From Dyadobacter sp. CY323 (GTDB lineage: Bacteria > Bacteroidota > Bacteroidia > Cytophagales > Spirosomataceae), in NCBI RefSeq assembly GCF_021390245.1, contig NZ_JAJUXH010000019.1, forward strand, positions 62,001 through 126,000: a DNA stretch of 64,000 bases. Reading direction: 5' to 3'. The position numbers and the translations under genes are program-made. Of this stretch, positions 7,079-14,983 are shown piece by piece. The notes beneath the pieces are model-generated. The model was not told the origin of the DNA. It saw only the letters and a list, made by a program, of their open reading frames with translations, and searched no databases. Within the stretch, counting starts at the first letter, position 1. Every line of letters starts with the position of its first letter.

Positions 7079-8398
7079 ATGAAAAAAATACTTTTTGCAA
7101 ACATGCCGTACGACGGCCATTTCAATCCGCTGACCGGTATCGCCATGCACCTTAAATCGCTGGGACACGATGTCCGCTGGTATTCAGGAAGCTATTATCA
7201 GCCCAAAGCAGAAAAGTTGGGCATACCGTTTTATCCCTTCAAAAAAGCGCTCGATTTCAATCAGCACAATGTAAATGAAATCTTTCCGGAACGGGTAAAG
7301 CTGGGAAGTCAGCTCAAAAAGTTGAAATATGATCTGAAAACATCCTTTGTACTAAGGTCTACGGAATTTTATGAAGACATTCGGGAAATTAACGAATCGT
7401 GGTGTTTTGACTTGATGATCAGTGATATAGCATTTACCGGACTTCCTTTTGTGAAAGAACTGCTCAACAAAAAAGTGATTTCGATCGGCGTATTTCCATT
7501 GACCGAAAATTCCAGGGACCTGCCGCCTGCCGGCCTGGCCATGCTTCCATCTGAAACTTTTTGGGGGAGAAGAAAGCAGGATATTCTGCGGTTTGTTGCC
7601 GATCAGGTTATCTTTCGGGAGTCGGCGGTATTATTCCGGAAGATGTTTCAGGAATACGGTATTAAGCCGGCGAATGGAAATCCTTTTGACATTCTGGGAC
7701 AAAAATCGAATCTGCTGTTGCAAAGCGGGAGTCCCGGTTTCGAATACAAACGCAGCGACCTGAGTGAAAATATCCGGTTTGTAGGTGCATTGCTTCCCTT
7801 CTCGTCAGGGACTCAAAAAGCATTTGAGCCGGGCGATAAATTAAAAGGATATGAAAAGGTAATTCTGGTCACGCAGGGGACTTTGGAAAAAGATCCGGAA
7901 AAGATCATTATCCCCACATTAGAAGCTTTCAAAGACAGTAAATACATGGTAATCGCAACCACGGGCGGCTCCCGGACCGAAGAGTTGCGGAAACGGTTTC
8001 CATACAAAAATATCATCGTCGAAGATTTTATTCCATTCAATGACATCATGCCGCATAGCGATGTGTACATTACCAATGGAGGTTATGGCGGGGTGATGCT
8101 GGGCATTGAAAACGAGCTTCCAATGCTGGTAGCAGGTATTCATGAGGGTAAAAACGAGATCAATGCGCGCGTTGGCTATTTTAAAATTGGTATAGATCTG
8201 AAAACCGAATTCCCAAATCCCGGACAGATCCTGAAAAACATCGAGACGATTTTGACGGATAGTGAATACAAATCCAATGTGAAAAAGCTTAGCCGGGAAC
8301 TCAAAGAATACGACACAATTCGTCTTTGTGAGAAGTATGTCAATGAAGTTCTGGAGATAGGGAACGAGCGAATGGAAGTAAAATTTGAATATCTTTAA
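7079..8398 (+). CDS. UGT/MGT-like glycosyltransferase (GT1, GT-B fold)
   Basis: The 439-residue cytoplasmic enzyme has the N-terminal acceptor half starting KKILFANMPYDGHFNPLTG, with the His of the DGHFNP motif that serves as general base in GT1 enzymes. The C-terminal donor half shows LVTQGTLEKDPEKI, EDFIPFNDIMPHSDVYITNG, and GGYGGVMLGIENELPMLVAG followed by HEGKNEINAR, the macroside/UGT-type sugar-nucleotide signature. It should transfer a sugar from a UDP- or TDP-donor to a small lipophilic acceptor. The acceptor is unknown. It lies 39 bp after the lipoprotein gene and 33 bp before the sensor kinase gene. Confidence 0.88.
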   Translation: MKKILFANMPYDGHFNPLTGIAMHLKSLGHDVRWYSGSYYQPKAEKLGIPFYPFKKALDFNQHNVNEIFPERVKLGSQLKKLKYDLKTSFVLRSTEFYEDIREINESWCFDLMISDIAFTGLPFVKELLNKKVISIGVFPLTENSRDLPPAGLAMLPSETFWGRRKQDILRFVADQVIFRESAVLFRKMFQEYGIKPANGNPFDILGQKSNLLLQSGSPGFEYKRSDLSENIRFVGALLPFSSGTQKAFEPGDKLKGYEKVILVTQGTLEKDPEKIIIPTLEAFKDSKYMVIATTGGSRTEELRKRFPYKNIIVEDFIPFNDIMPHSDVYITNGGYGGVMLGIENELPMLVAGIHEGKNEINARVGYFKIGIDLKTEFPNPGQILKNIETILTDSEYKSNVKKLSRELKEYDTIRLCEKYVNEVLEIGNERMEVKFEYL

Positions 8399-8431
8399 AT
8401 CATTAATCACCTCTCTGTATCAGCGCCTAAC

Positions 8432-10288
8432 ATGCCAGGATTTCCAAATTCCGCTCAATGGCTTTTGCTCATTACCCTTGTGCTGACACCGGGTTTGACA
8501 ACAGGTTCCGAGCCCGAGCCGCAGGCCATCGTTTTGAATGCCGAAAGTTCCGGATTTCTGGTGGGGAGGAAAATGTTGATCCTGGAAGATAAGACCAATG
8601 CACTTTCCTTTTCAGAGATTCTGGAAAGGAAAATGCGTTTTCGACCTGTCGACCAGGATATCCTCAATGTCGGGCCGACCCGTTCCACCTACTGGATCTA
8701 TTTCCGGGTTGAAAACCGCACTTCCAGAGAATGGTTCCTGCATGTGGGAACGCCATTTATGAAGGAAGCAGAACTTTTTCAGCAGACAAAAACCGGTCAT
8801 TATAAAAAGGCATTTGAAAGTTCCGCCCGGCCATTCAGCGAGCGAAATATCAAAACGAACCAGCTGATTTTCCCACTGCGCTTGAATGCGGGTGATACCG
8901 CAGCCTGTTACCTGCGGGTGAGAAGTAATTCCATTATCAGAGTACCGCTGGAAATCGCTTCAATGCAGCATATTTACGAGCAAAACCAGGTTGCTGACGT
9001 GGTAAGCGGCTTTTACTTCGGTCTGATCGCCGCGCTCATCATCTATAACCTGTTTGTTTTTATCTCGATCCGCGAACGGACTTATCTGTATTATGTCGTT
9101 TATGTTCTTTTTGTCGCATTTAATATTGGGTACATCAAAGGCTATTTTCTGCAATTTATAGTACCGAACTTTCCTGCGGCGAATCATTCCAATTTTTCCG
9201 GCGCAATTGCATTCACTTTTGCCATTTTGTTCACGGATTCTTTCCTTAATACCCGTTATTATTGCCCCAAACTGAGAAGATTGGGCTGGCTGATCTATGC
9301 CTCCTGTGCATTCACGTTTATTGTGAGTTTGGCTGGTGAACTGTTACTGGGTTTTTATGTCAACTGGATTACGGTTTTTTCCTTCCTCGTTTATTCCAAT
9401 GTAATCGGCTTTACCGTGATGGCAAAAGGGTTTGTTCCGGCTAAATATTACCTGATGGGATTCAGTATTCTGGTTGCGGGAATCATCATTTTCATGTTTA
9501 AAGACATCGCGCTGATCGAAGAAAACTGGTTCACAGACGGAGCCTACCAGATCGGCTCCGGGCTGGAAGCGATCATTCTTTCCTTCGCGCTCGCCAACAA
9601 GCTGAATACATTCAAAAAAGAAAAAGAGCTCACGCAGGCACATGCGCTCGCACAGGCAACCCAGTTTTCGCAGCAGCTGATCGGATCACAGGAAGGTGAA
9701 AGGAAACGGGTTGCGGCTGAGTTACACGATAGTTTGGGACAAAGCCTGGGGATGGTGAAAAACAAGGTGTTAATGATCAAAAGGGACGTGGATAAGCCGC
9801 AGATCCGCGAAAAACAGATCAACGACCTCGAAGTACTGGTTACCGAAACGATCCAGGAAGTCCGTAACATTTCATACAACCTCAGACCGTTGCACCTGGA
9901 ACTGCTCGGCATTACCCAATCCATCAGAAGCTTGCTGGAAGATATTGCAGAATCGGGGTTGATAGTGGTGAAAACCGACATTCAACTGATTGACGATCTA
10001 TTGTCAAAACCGAACGAGATCAATGTTTTCAGGATCGTGCAGGAATGTTTTAACAACATCATCAAACATTCGCACGCCACCCGCGCCGAAATTACCATCC
10101 GCACCGACGGAACGTTTATTGCTATCCGTATTGCGGATAATGGAGTGGGAATGACATTAAAAACAGAAGGCAAAACGGGTTTCGGGCTGCTCGGAATCCG
10201 CGAGCGTCTGAATATCCTGAACGGAAATCTCGAAATTCTTGAAAATGAGCCACGCGGTACTATTATGAACATTCAAATCAGGCTATAA
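8432..10288 (+). CDS. 7TMR-DISM sensor histidine kinase (HisKA_3)
   Basis: This 618-residue protein has a signal peptide, an extracytoplasmic 7TMR-DISM extracellular-2 beta domain (about residues 30-180, with RSTYWIYFRVENRTSREWFL), seven membrane helices (about 190-385), a coiled linker, and a HisKA_3 dimerisation domain with His432 in AAELHDSLGQSL. The ATPase domain has NVFRIVQECFNNIIKHS, ADNGVG and GFGLLGIRERL. DISM sensors are thought to bind carbohydrate or similar ligands outside the cell. The cognate NarL-type regulator starts two bases after its stop. Its position after a lipoprotein and a glycosyltransferase suggests it controls, or senses the product of, this operon. Confidence 0.93.
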   Translation: MPGFPNSAQWLLLITLVLTPGLTTGSEPEPQAIVLNAESSGFLVGRKMLILEDKTNALSFSEILERKMRFRPVDQDILNVGPTRSTYWIYFRVENRTSREWFLHVGTPFMKEAELFQQTKTGHYKKAFESSARPFSERNIKTNQLIFPLRLNAGDTAACYLRVRSNSIIRVPLEIASMQHIYEQNQVADVVSGFYFGLIAALIIYNLFVFISIRERTYLYYVVYVLFVAFNIGYIKGYFLQFIVPNFPAANHSNFSGAIAFTFAILFTDSFLNTRYYCPKLRRLGWLIYASCAFTFIVSLAGELLLGFYVNWITVFSFLVYSNVIGFTVMAKGFVPAKYYLMGFSILVAGIIIFMFKDIALIEENWFTDGAYQIGSGLEAIILSFALANKLNTFKKEKELTQAHALAQATQFSQQLIGSQEGERKRVAAELHDSLGQSLGMVKNKVLMIKRDVDKPQIREKQINDLEVLVTETIQEVRNISYNLRPLHLELLGITQSIRSLLEDIAESGLIVVKTDIQLIDDLLSKPNEINVFRIVQECFNNIIKHSHATRAEITIRTDGTFIAIRIADNGVGMTLKTEGKTGFGLLGIRERLNILNGNLEILENEPRGTIMNIQIRL

Positions 10289-10290
10289 CC

Positions 10291-10926
10291 ATGCAGATCA
10301 AACTTCTCATTGCAGACGATCATCCGATATTTTTGAAAGGACTTGCTGAGGTGATTGAGACAGATCCGGACTTAAAAGTAGTGTTCAGCGCTAAGAACGG
10401 GCAGGAGGCATTGCTGAACTTTCAGCTTCAAAATGTGGATCTGGTCGTACTGGACATTGATATGCCACTTTTGACAGGCCTGGAAGCGGCTGAAAAAATG
10501 CTGAAAATCAGGAGTGACCTTCCGATCATTATCCTCACCATGCACAAGGAAAAAGCGCCATTCATGAAGTCGCTGGAAATAGGGGTAATGGGGTATGTTT
10601 TGAAAGAAAACGCAGTTTCTGATATCGTTCACGCCATTTATAAAGTGGCAGGAGGTGATTCCTACCTGAGCCCGGAAATTTCGTCATACCTGCTCAAAAA
10701 GTCCATTGCCTTAAATAAACACACGAAAAGCGATTTGAAGGATCTGCTAACTCCGTCGGAAACGCAGATCGTGAAATTGATCGCGGAATATAAAACGAGC
10801 AAGGAAATTGCAGACGAACTTTTTATCAGTGAAAAGACCGTCTTTAACCACCGTATGAATATTTCGAAAAAGCTGAACCTGACTGGTAAAAACAGTTTAT
10901 TACGTTTCGCGCTTGACCATTGGTGA
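10291..10926 (+). CDS. NarL/FixJ-type response regulator
   Basis: The 211-residue protein has a receiver domain (acidic pair in IADDHP, phospho-acceptor Asp55 in LVVLDIDMP, Lys in MHKEKAP) and a C-terminal LuxR-type HTH (LTPSETQIVKLIAEYKTSKE, then ELFISEKTVFNHRMNISKKL). It follows the 7TMR-DISM kinase by two bases and is its obvious partner, since HisKA_3 kinases pair with NarL-type regulators. Likely targets include its own operon, whose leader has three 22-bp-spaced repeats, but that link is a guess. Confidence 0.95.
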   Translation: MQIKLLIADDHPIFLKGLAEVIETDPDLKVVFSAKNGQEALLNFQLQNVDLVVLDIDMPLLTGLEAAEKMLKIRSDLPIIILTMHKEKAPFMKSLEIGVMGYVLKENAVSDIVHAIYKVAGGDSYLSPEISSYLLKKSIALNKHTKSDLKDLLTPSETQIVKLIAEYKTSKEIADELFISEKTVFNHRMNISKKLNLTGKNSLLRFALDHW

Positions 10927-10945
10927 ATGTAGTCGGAGCTGATTT

Positions 10946-12013
10946 TTAGCTTGCAACCCGTGTTTCCAGAGGCAATGGCTCAATGATAGCTTCTCTTACT
11001 TCATCGCCGACCATCGGGCCGTCAGCGGATAATTCGCTGCCTTCTTTCTTGGATTTGAAGATCGGCCACAAAAATTGCGCGTACCATTCTTCTTCCATGT
11101 AATGTTTGATGCCGTAAGATGTCGGGTATTTCCGAGTGATGATGCCTGTACCAAAGATAATGTCCCAGATAAAGAACATGTTACCAAAGTTTCCCTTGTA
11201 ATACCCTACGCCGTCGTCCGTAGTATCTGCATGGTGGGCATGATGCGTTGCGGGCGTAGAAATTAGTCTTTCCATTACCCAACCAATTGGTTTTAAAAAT
11301 TTGATCTCATAAAAAGGTTTGTCCCATTTAATGCTTGAATGCGCGCCGGTTGTGATCAGCGATTTGATAACCTTCACGAACAACGCCGCGTAACCCAGCC
11401 CCAGATAAGTCAATGCGGCCGTCAGATAAGTTTGGGAAAAAAAGATGATATAGATGATATTCTGGCGGCTTGCCATGGCCATTCCCATATAAGGTGCACT
11501 GTGATGGGTTCGGTGAAAACGCCACAGCCAGGGTAATTGATGATGCAAACGGTGGTACCAGTATTGCGTCAGATCGTCGGCAACGGCGATAATTGCGAAT
11601 GCCCACCAAAATGGTACCCAGGAAAAAATGTCTTTTCCGGCAGGCAGTAATTGCGGCAAAAGTTGCAGACTGTAGTAGGTAACAACCGGCTTGACGATGA
11701 TTTTTGGAACTACGAACGAGGCGATATCAACCAGACTTTCGTTTTTCGTCCATTTGTTTTCATATAAACCAACAGCGAATTCGATCACACCAATTACAAG
11801 TACGATCACAGGTAAGCCCCAGGTATTGAGATTTTCAAATACCGTTTCAAGAAACGGGGGTACTCTGAACGGAAGGTCGCTGCTGCCATGCCACGGTTTG
11901 AAACCGGTAAAATAGAATGCGACGGACATAAGGATAATCGGTGTCAGGTACAAAAGCACGCTGATCGCAGCATCTCGTTTTAGTTTCTGTGGGATTTCTT
12001 TGTCGGTTTGCAT
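10946..12013 (-). CDS. Sterol desaturase / fatty acid hydroxylase superfamily membrane protein
   Basis: The 355-residue membrane protein contains the di-iron histidine boxes of the superfamily: YHRLHHQLPWLWRFHRTHHS in the middle and ATHHAHHADTTDD near residue 270. About five hydrophobic segments lie before and between them. Enzymes of this family use O2 and an electron donor to hydroxylate or desaturate lipids such as fatty acids, sterols or carotenoids. The length and the C-terminal tail fit the bacterial branch annotated as sterol desaturase family proteins. Its gene converges with the NarL regulator gene, 19 bp apart. The 39-residue membrane peptide gene lies 33 bp upstream on the same strand and may be co-transcribed. 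Confidence 0.9.
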   Translation of the reverse strand: MQTDKEIPQKLKRDAAISVLLYLTPIILMSVAFYFTGFKPWHGSSDLPFRVPPFLETVFENLNTWGLPVIVLVIGVIEFAVGLYENKWTKNESLVDIASFVVPKIIVKPVVTYYSLQLLPQLLPAGKDIFSWVPFWWAFAIIAVADDLTQYWYHRLHHQLPWLWRFHRTHHSAPYMGMAMASRQNIIYIIFFSQTYLTAALTYLGLGYAALFVKVIKSLITTGAHSSIKWDKPFYEIKFLKPIGWVMERLISTPATHHAHHADTTDDGVGYYKGNFGNMFFIWDIIFGTGIITRKYPTSYGIKHYMEEEWYAQFLWPIFKSKKEGSELSADGPMVGDEVREAIIEPLPLETRVAS

Positions 12014-12046
12014 AGAAGCAATGATAAAAGTCGATGGAAAAACAGG

Positions 12047-12166
12047 CTAACTCAGAAGTGTATACGCAAGCCAGATCCCGCCGGCGATTACCAGAAATGG
12101 GACAAGCGTCAGCAAAATCCCGACGGCAATCTTTTTGACCAGTAAGACTATATCAGCGGTTGACAT
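12047..12166 (-). CDS. Small single-pass membrane protein, 39 residues
   Basis: The frame is open further upstream, but the ATG at 12166 gives a compact product, MSTADIVLLVKKIAVGILLT followed by LVPFLVIAGGIWLAYTLLS. It is one hydrophobic helix with a short charged N-terminus. It sits 33 bp upstream of the fatty acid hydroxylase gene on the same strand. No function is recognisable; small membrane peptides near redox enzymes are sometimes subunits. The upstream extension (to 12238) crosses the hairpin arm at 12192-12220 and reads Cys/Arg-rich, so I reject it. Confidence 0.45.
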   Translation of the reverse strand: MSTADIVLLVKKIAVGILLTLVPFLVIAGGIWLAYTLLS

Positions 12167-12191
12167 GTTGACGGCGGATTTGATTGATATA

Positions 12192-12292
12192 ATCCGGAAA
12201 TATCCCGGGCAGCATGCCGTCCGGCTACAAATTAACAACCACCGAAAACCTGCTTGTGAACGGCATGGCTGCTAGCCAGGATATTTCCGGAT
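12192..12292. repeat. Long imperfect inverted repeat (29- and 33-base arms)
   Basis: The left arm 12192-12220 starts ATCCGGAAATAT and ends CATGCCGT. The right arm 12260-12292 starts ACGGCATG and ends ATATTTCCGGAT. The outer 12 bp and inner 8 bp are perfect, the centre has small insertions, and the loop is 39 bases. It fits a REP-like palindrome, a remnant of a small mobile element, or a structured leader for the 39-residue gene. Confidence 0.55.
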
Positions 12293-12567
12293 GTCCGAAA
12301 TAAAACCAGGTAAAATAGATTCGGCTATGACAACGCCGCCGCGGGAAAGACCGGATAGAAATTGCCACCTGACCTGGTTGAGATTCCAGGTTTGCATCGG
12401 GTAAAATAATCGCCTTCATATGCGAATGATTTCTGTTTAAATACGGCATTCAGGTGGTTCAATGCCATAGTCTATTAATTATATAGACAAAGTAAATTTA
12501 TTGATCCGTAATTACCAAATAAGAAGTTCGGAATTTTTGGAAAAGAAGTTTTGGCTTGAAAAAAAGA
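12293..12567. other. Intergenic stretch with a small AT-rich dyad, no convincing gene
   Basis: Several short frames exist here but none has family resemblance. The clearest element is GTCTAT-N7-ATAGAC at 12470-12488, a 6-bp inverted repeat centred on TAATTA, which could be an operator or minus-strand promoter element. Confidence 0.35.
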
Positions 12568-12595
12568 AAGCCCCCAACCGGGTGATTGGAGGCTT
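12568..12595 (-). terminator. Rho-independent terminator
   Basis: AAGCCCCCAA (12568-12577) pairs with TTGGAGGCTT (12586-12595), with one mismatch. On the minus strand the hairpin is followed by CTTTCTTTTTTTC. It ends the minus-strand transcript of the 44-residue gene 35 bp upstream. Confidence 0.75.
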
Positions 12596-12630
12596 ATATA
12601 AACCGTTCTGTCGAACGGGAAAGGTGTGTG

Positions 12631-12765
12631 TTAGGCTTTCTCTTGCGAATGACCATGCAGGGAAAGGTAGAGCCAAATGCCCCAAGTGGTCATTGCGATA
12701 AGGATAATTGCGCCGAAAGCAGCGGCCATCGCAGTAATGTTGGATGATAAAAAGAGATTTTTCAT
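12631..12765 (-). CDS. Small membrane protein, 44 residues
   Basis: The product starts MKNLFLSSNITAMAAAFGAI, continues with the hydrophobic ILIAMTTWGIWLYLSL and ends HGHSQEKA. It is one membrane helix with a His-containing polar tail. A strong terminator follows at 12568-12595, which supports a real transcript. The frame is open far upstream: an ATG at 12927 would give about 98 residues with an extra hydrophobic segment, and I cannot exclude it. It has the same size and layout as the 39-residue protein at 12047-12166 (short N-terminus, helix with a GIW motif), but no further similarity is evident. Confidence 0.5.
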   Translation of the reverse strand: MKNLFLSSNITAMAAAFGAIILIAMTTWGIWLYLSLHGHSQEKA

Positions 12766-13104
12766 GGCTATTGAGTATGTTATTTTAATGTTTAAGAAGA
12801 CTTTGACTGAGAGAGTAATGGCTGCAATGACAAAGAAACGAGTCCAATTAAATCTTTTTTGAGCTGTCCATCCGATTACTGCTTTCAGGTAGATCGAGAA
12901 CGTTGCGAATTTTTCGTGGCTTAACATTTTGTTCTTTTTGTGTGATTGATAATTCAAAAATGCCCAAAATTCAGGAACAAACATTTTGAACTTTTTAAAC
13001 GGCAGAAATGGCTGGAAAATCGGCGGATGTGAGTTGATTTCCCACAATTCACCCGCCGTTCTTGTCAGTTGATGAAACGAAAGACGCAGTCTGTAACCGG
13101 GGAG
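12766..13104. other. Intergenic region between divergent genes
   Basis: This stretch holds the possible N-terminal extension of the 44-residue protein (frame open from 12927) and the upstream region of the lipoprotein gene at 13167. I see no conserved gene or strong repeat in it. Confidence 0.4.
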
Positions 13105-13105
13105 A

Positions 13106-13136
13106 TTTCGGTCGTGGCGACTGGTTAATATTTTTG
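13106..13136 (+). promoter_or_regulatory. Putative Bacteroidota-type promoter
   Basis: TATTTTTG at 13129-13136 matches the -7 consensus TAnnTTTG. TTTC at 13106-13109 lies 19 bp upstream where the -33 TTTG is expected. It would drive the lipoprotein gene at 13167 with a leader of about 25 bases. Confidence 0.45.
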
Positions 13137-13166
13137 AGCTATCAAACCATCTAAAAGAGCATAGCC

Positions 13167-13601
13167 ATGAAAAATGCATTCAATTTCAAACACATTTTTA
13201 CATTACTTATTCTGCTGCTTGTAGCAAGCGCGTGCCATGAGGATGACGAAACGCCCGCACCGGCTGCCGACCTGGCAACAAGCGTTTCGGGAAGGTATGT
13301 TTTCTCTGAGCTTTCCTTCCAGGGTAAAACCGTCCCGGCGATCGAAAGTGACCTGGAAGGAGATATCCGGATCAAGAAAAATACCGCGAATACGATCGAT
13401 GTCTCGCTGGACATTACCTCGAAGTCTTCCGGGGCCGACTTTATGGTCTATGACGTAACCGATATCGACATTTCGGACGAATCGGGTACGATCGACCTGG
13501 TTTACGAAGGAGAAAGAGTCGCACAGATCAAAGGCAAAAAGATCATCGTCAATGGAACCGACGAAGCCGGAGTTGATTTCAAGCTTACCGCGACGCGATA
13601 A
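13167..13601 (+). CDS. Small lipoprotein of unknown function
   Basis: The 144-residue product has a lipoprotein signal peptide with lipobox VASAC (Cys23) followed by an acidic linker (HEDDETPAPAAD). The mature part is a small beta-rich domain beginning SGRYVFSELSFQGKTVP, similar in style to lipocalin-like or DUF-type small lipoproteins of Bacteroidota. I do not recognise a named family. It is monocistronic: it has its own promoter-like element upstream and a strong terminator 22 bp after the stop. Confidence 0.75.
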   Translation: MKNAFNFKHIFTLLILLLVASACHEDDETPAPAADLATSVSGRYVFSELSFQGKTVPAIESDLEGDIRIKKNTANTIDVSLDITSKSSGADFMVYDVTDIDISDESGTIDLVYEGERVAQIKGKKIIVNGTDEAGVDFKLTATR

Positions 13602-13622
13602 AGGTTTTGTGGGTTGGTATTT

Positions 13623-13647
13623 GACCGGGGAAGTTTCCACCCCGGTC
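13623..13647 (+). terminator. Rho-independent terminator
   Basis: GACCGGGG (13623-13630) and CCCCGGTC (13640-13647) form a perfect 8-bp stem, followed by TTTGCTTTT. It ends the lipoprotein gene at 13167 and is also just beyond the end of the convergent array. Confidence 0.85.
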
Positions 13648-13654
13648 TTTGCTT

Positions 13655-14050
13655 TTAACTGATAATAATGTCGGCAGCTGTCAGCATTATTTCAAAATTT
13701 GCTGTTGTGGCGCCGTCAACAATCTGACCGAATTCCTTTCTAATTACGGAATGATCTTTTTTAATGGCTATCGCCTCAAAAGAGCCATTTTCAACATGTA
13801 AAATATTTTCTAAGAAATAGCTCAGCTGAAATGGCTTGTTGGCTAAGAAGGTTTTCTCGTCATCATTTCTGCTCCATGTATTGAAAATCAGAGAATCGAA
13901 ACACACATAAACTCCGTTCTGCAATTCCCTTATATAAATTCTGATTTCCCGAAAGGTGTCATTTTCTTCCGTACAAACGCTGAAAGTAATCAATTCCGGT
14001 TCTGTAGCAACGATGTCGTTTGTAAAGTGAGGCAAGATGTCATGAATCAT
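13655..14050 (-). CDS. Array paralogue 4, without signal peptide
   Basis: The 131-residue product is clearly related to its upstream neighbours: LITFSVCTEENDTFREIRIY aligns with MITFNVYSQDNDAFREIRIY of the next copy, and NGSFEAIAIKKDHS and FGQIVDG are shared. Unlike the others it has no signal peptide or lipobox Cys. It starts MIHDILPHFT, and only 28 bp separate it from the previous stop, leaving no room for one. Conservation to the other copies is the weakest of the set in the middle (TWSRNDDEKTF). It is probably a degenerate last member of the array, cytoplasmic if translated. Confidence 0.65.
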   Translation of the reverse strand: MIHDILPHFTNDIVATEPELITFSVCTEENDTFREIRIYIRELQNGVYVCFDSLIFNTWSRNDDEKTFLANKPFQLSYFLENILHVENGSFEAIAIKKDHSVIRKEFGQIVDGATTANFEIMLTAADIIIS

Positions 14051-14078
14051 AAGGGTGATGTTTGCGTTTAAAAAAGCG

Positions 14079-14513
14079 TCATATTTCCTCTACTAAAATC
14101 CCATTGGTCGTTAGGACAATCCTAAAATCTTCATGTGTCTTTCCTGCTGTAATCCGGCCGAAATCTGTCCGGACGAGCGAAAAGTCTTTCCTAACTGCAA
14201 CCGCTTCAAATGAGCCATTCTGAATTTCTATTAGACTATCGGCAAAAAAGGCCAACCCATAGCCTCTGCCTTTCGGAAACGTTTCTTCCGTCCCATTCCA
14301 GTTTATAGCGTTGAAGATGGTAGAGTCAAAAGGCGTTATGGTTCCGTTCTTCAATTCCTTTCCATAAATACGGATCTCTCTAAACGCGTCATTGTCCTGG
14401 CTGTAGACATTGAAAGTAATCATGCTGGGCTGCGGATCCCAATCCTTCATTGATTCTAAAAAATCGCAGGAATTAAAGATTAATATGAGTGTCAAACAGA
14501 TTACAAATTTCAT
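14079..14513 (-). CDS. Array paralogue 3, lipoprotein
   Basis: The 144-residue lipoprotein has signal MKFVICLTLILIFNSC (lipobox FNSC, Cys16). The mature domain carries the array signature: FREIRIYGKELKNG, DSTIFNA, TFPKGRGYGLAFFADS, IQNGSFEAVAVRK, DFGRITAGK and a final strand LTTNGILVEE. The function is unknown. Conserved hydrophobic/charged alternation suggests a single beta-rich domain exposed at the membrane. It lies 27 bp beyond the decayed copy at 14541-14983 and upstream of the signal-less copy. Confidence 0.8.
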   Translation of the reverse strand: MKFVICLTLILIFNSCDFLESMKDWDPQPSMITFNVYSQDNDAFREIRIYGKELKNGTITPFDSTIFNAINWNGTEETFPKGRGYGLAFFADSLIEIQNGSFEAVAVRKDFSLVRTDFGRITAGKTHEDFRIVLTTNGILVEEI

Positions 14514-14540
14514 GTTGCTTGACCTAGTTTTAATTGATTA

Positions 14541-14983
14541 TTACTTTACGACAATTCCAGCGGAGGTCAGAGTAACTTCGAATTGTGAGTTAGATAGGCC
14601 GTTTACAATTTGCCCGAAATCTGTTCTCATGAGATCATTATCCTTTTTGACAGCGACGGCTTCAAAAGAACCACTATTAATGAGGCCAATGCTATCTGCC
14701 TCAATCCCCAAAACAAACCTTTCGCCTTGGGGAAAGTGATGTTCTTCCCATCCTTGTTTAATGCATTAAATATGGTGGAATCAGCATTTATAAGAACACC
14801 GTCTTTTAGTTCTTTTGAGTAGATACGTATTTCCTTATAAAGATCTCCAACTTGGGCCTCAATGACGAAATCAACAAGATTGGCCTCTTCATCCAGGTAG
14901 TCAGGGCCGATTTCAATGCATGAAAGCATGAGTAAGAGCGGTGCCAGAAAGAAAAGTATATTTGGATTTAATTGTTTCATCAT
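14541..14983 (-). pseudogene. Array paralogue 2, lipoprotein gene broken by a one-base deletion
   Basis: Frame 1 runs from the ATG at 14983 through signal, lipobox (MLSC) and the array signature up to TFPKAK (88 codons, to 14720). The frame then shifts at the GG pair 14718-14719. In the other frame, 14717-14541 reads FVLGIEADSIGLINSGSFEA through FGQIVNG and LTSAGIVVK to a TAA (59 codons), which is exactly the missing C-terminal half. Adding one G restores KGFVLGIEADS, the same length as GRGYGLAFFADS in the next copy. The total of 443 bases is not a multiple of three. It is either a recent pseudogene or a sequencing error. Confidence 0.85.

Noticed and set aside
12225..12449. 74-residue frame starting MPYLNRNHSH
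   Set aside because: No family resemblance, overlaps the long palindrome, and no supporting promoter or terminator.
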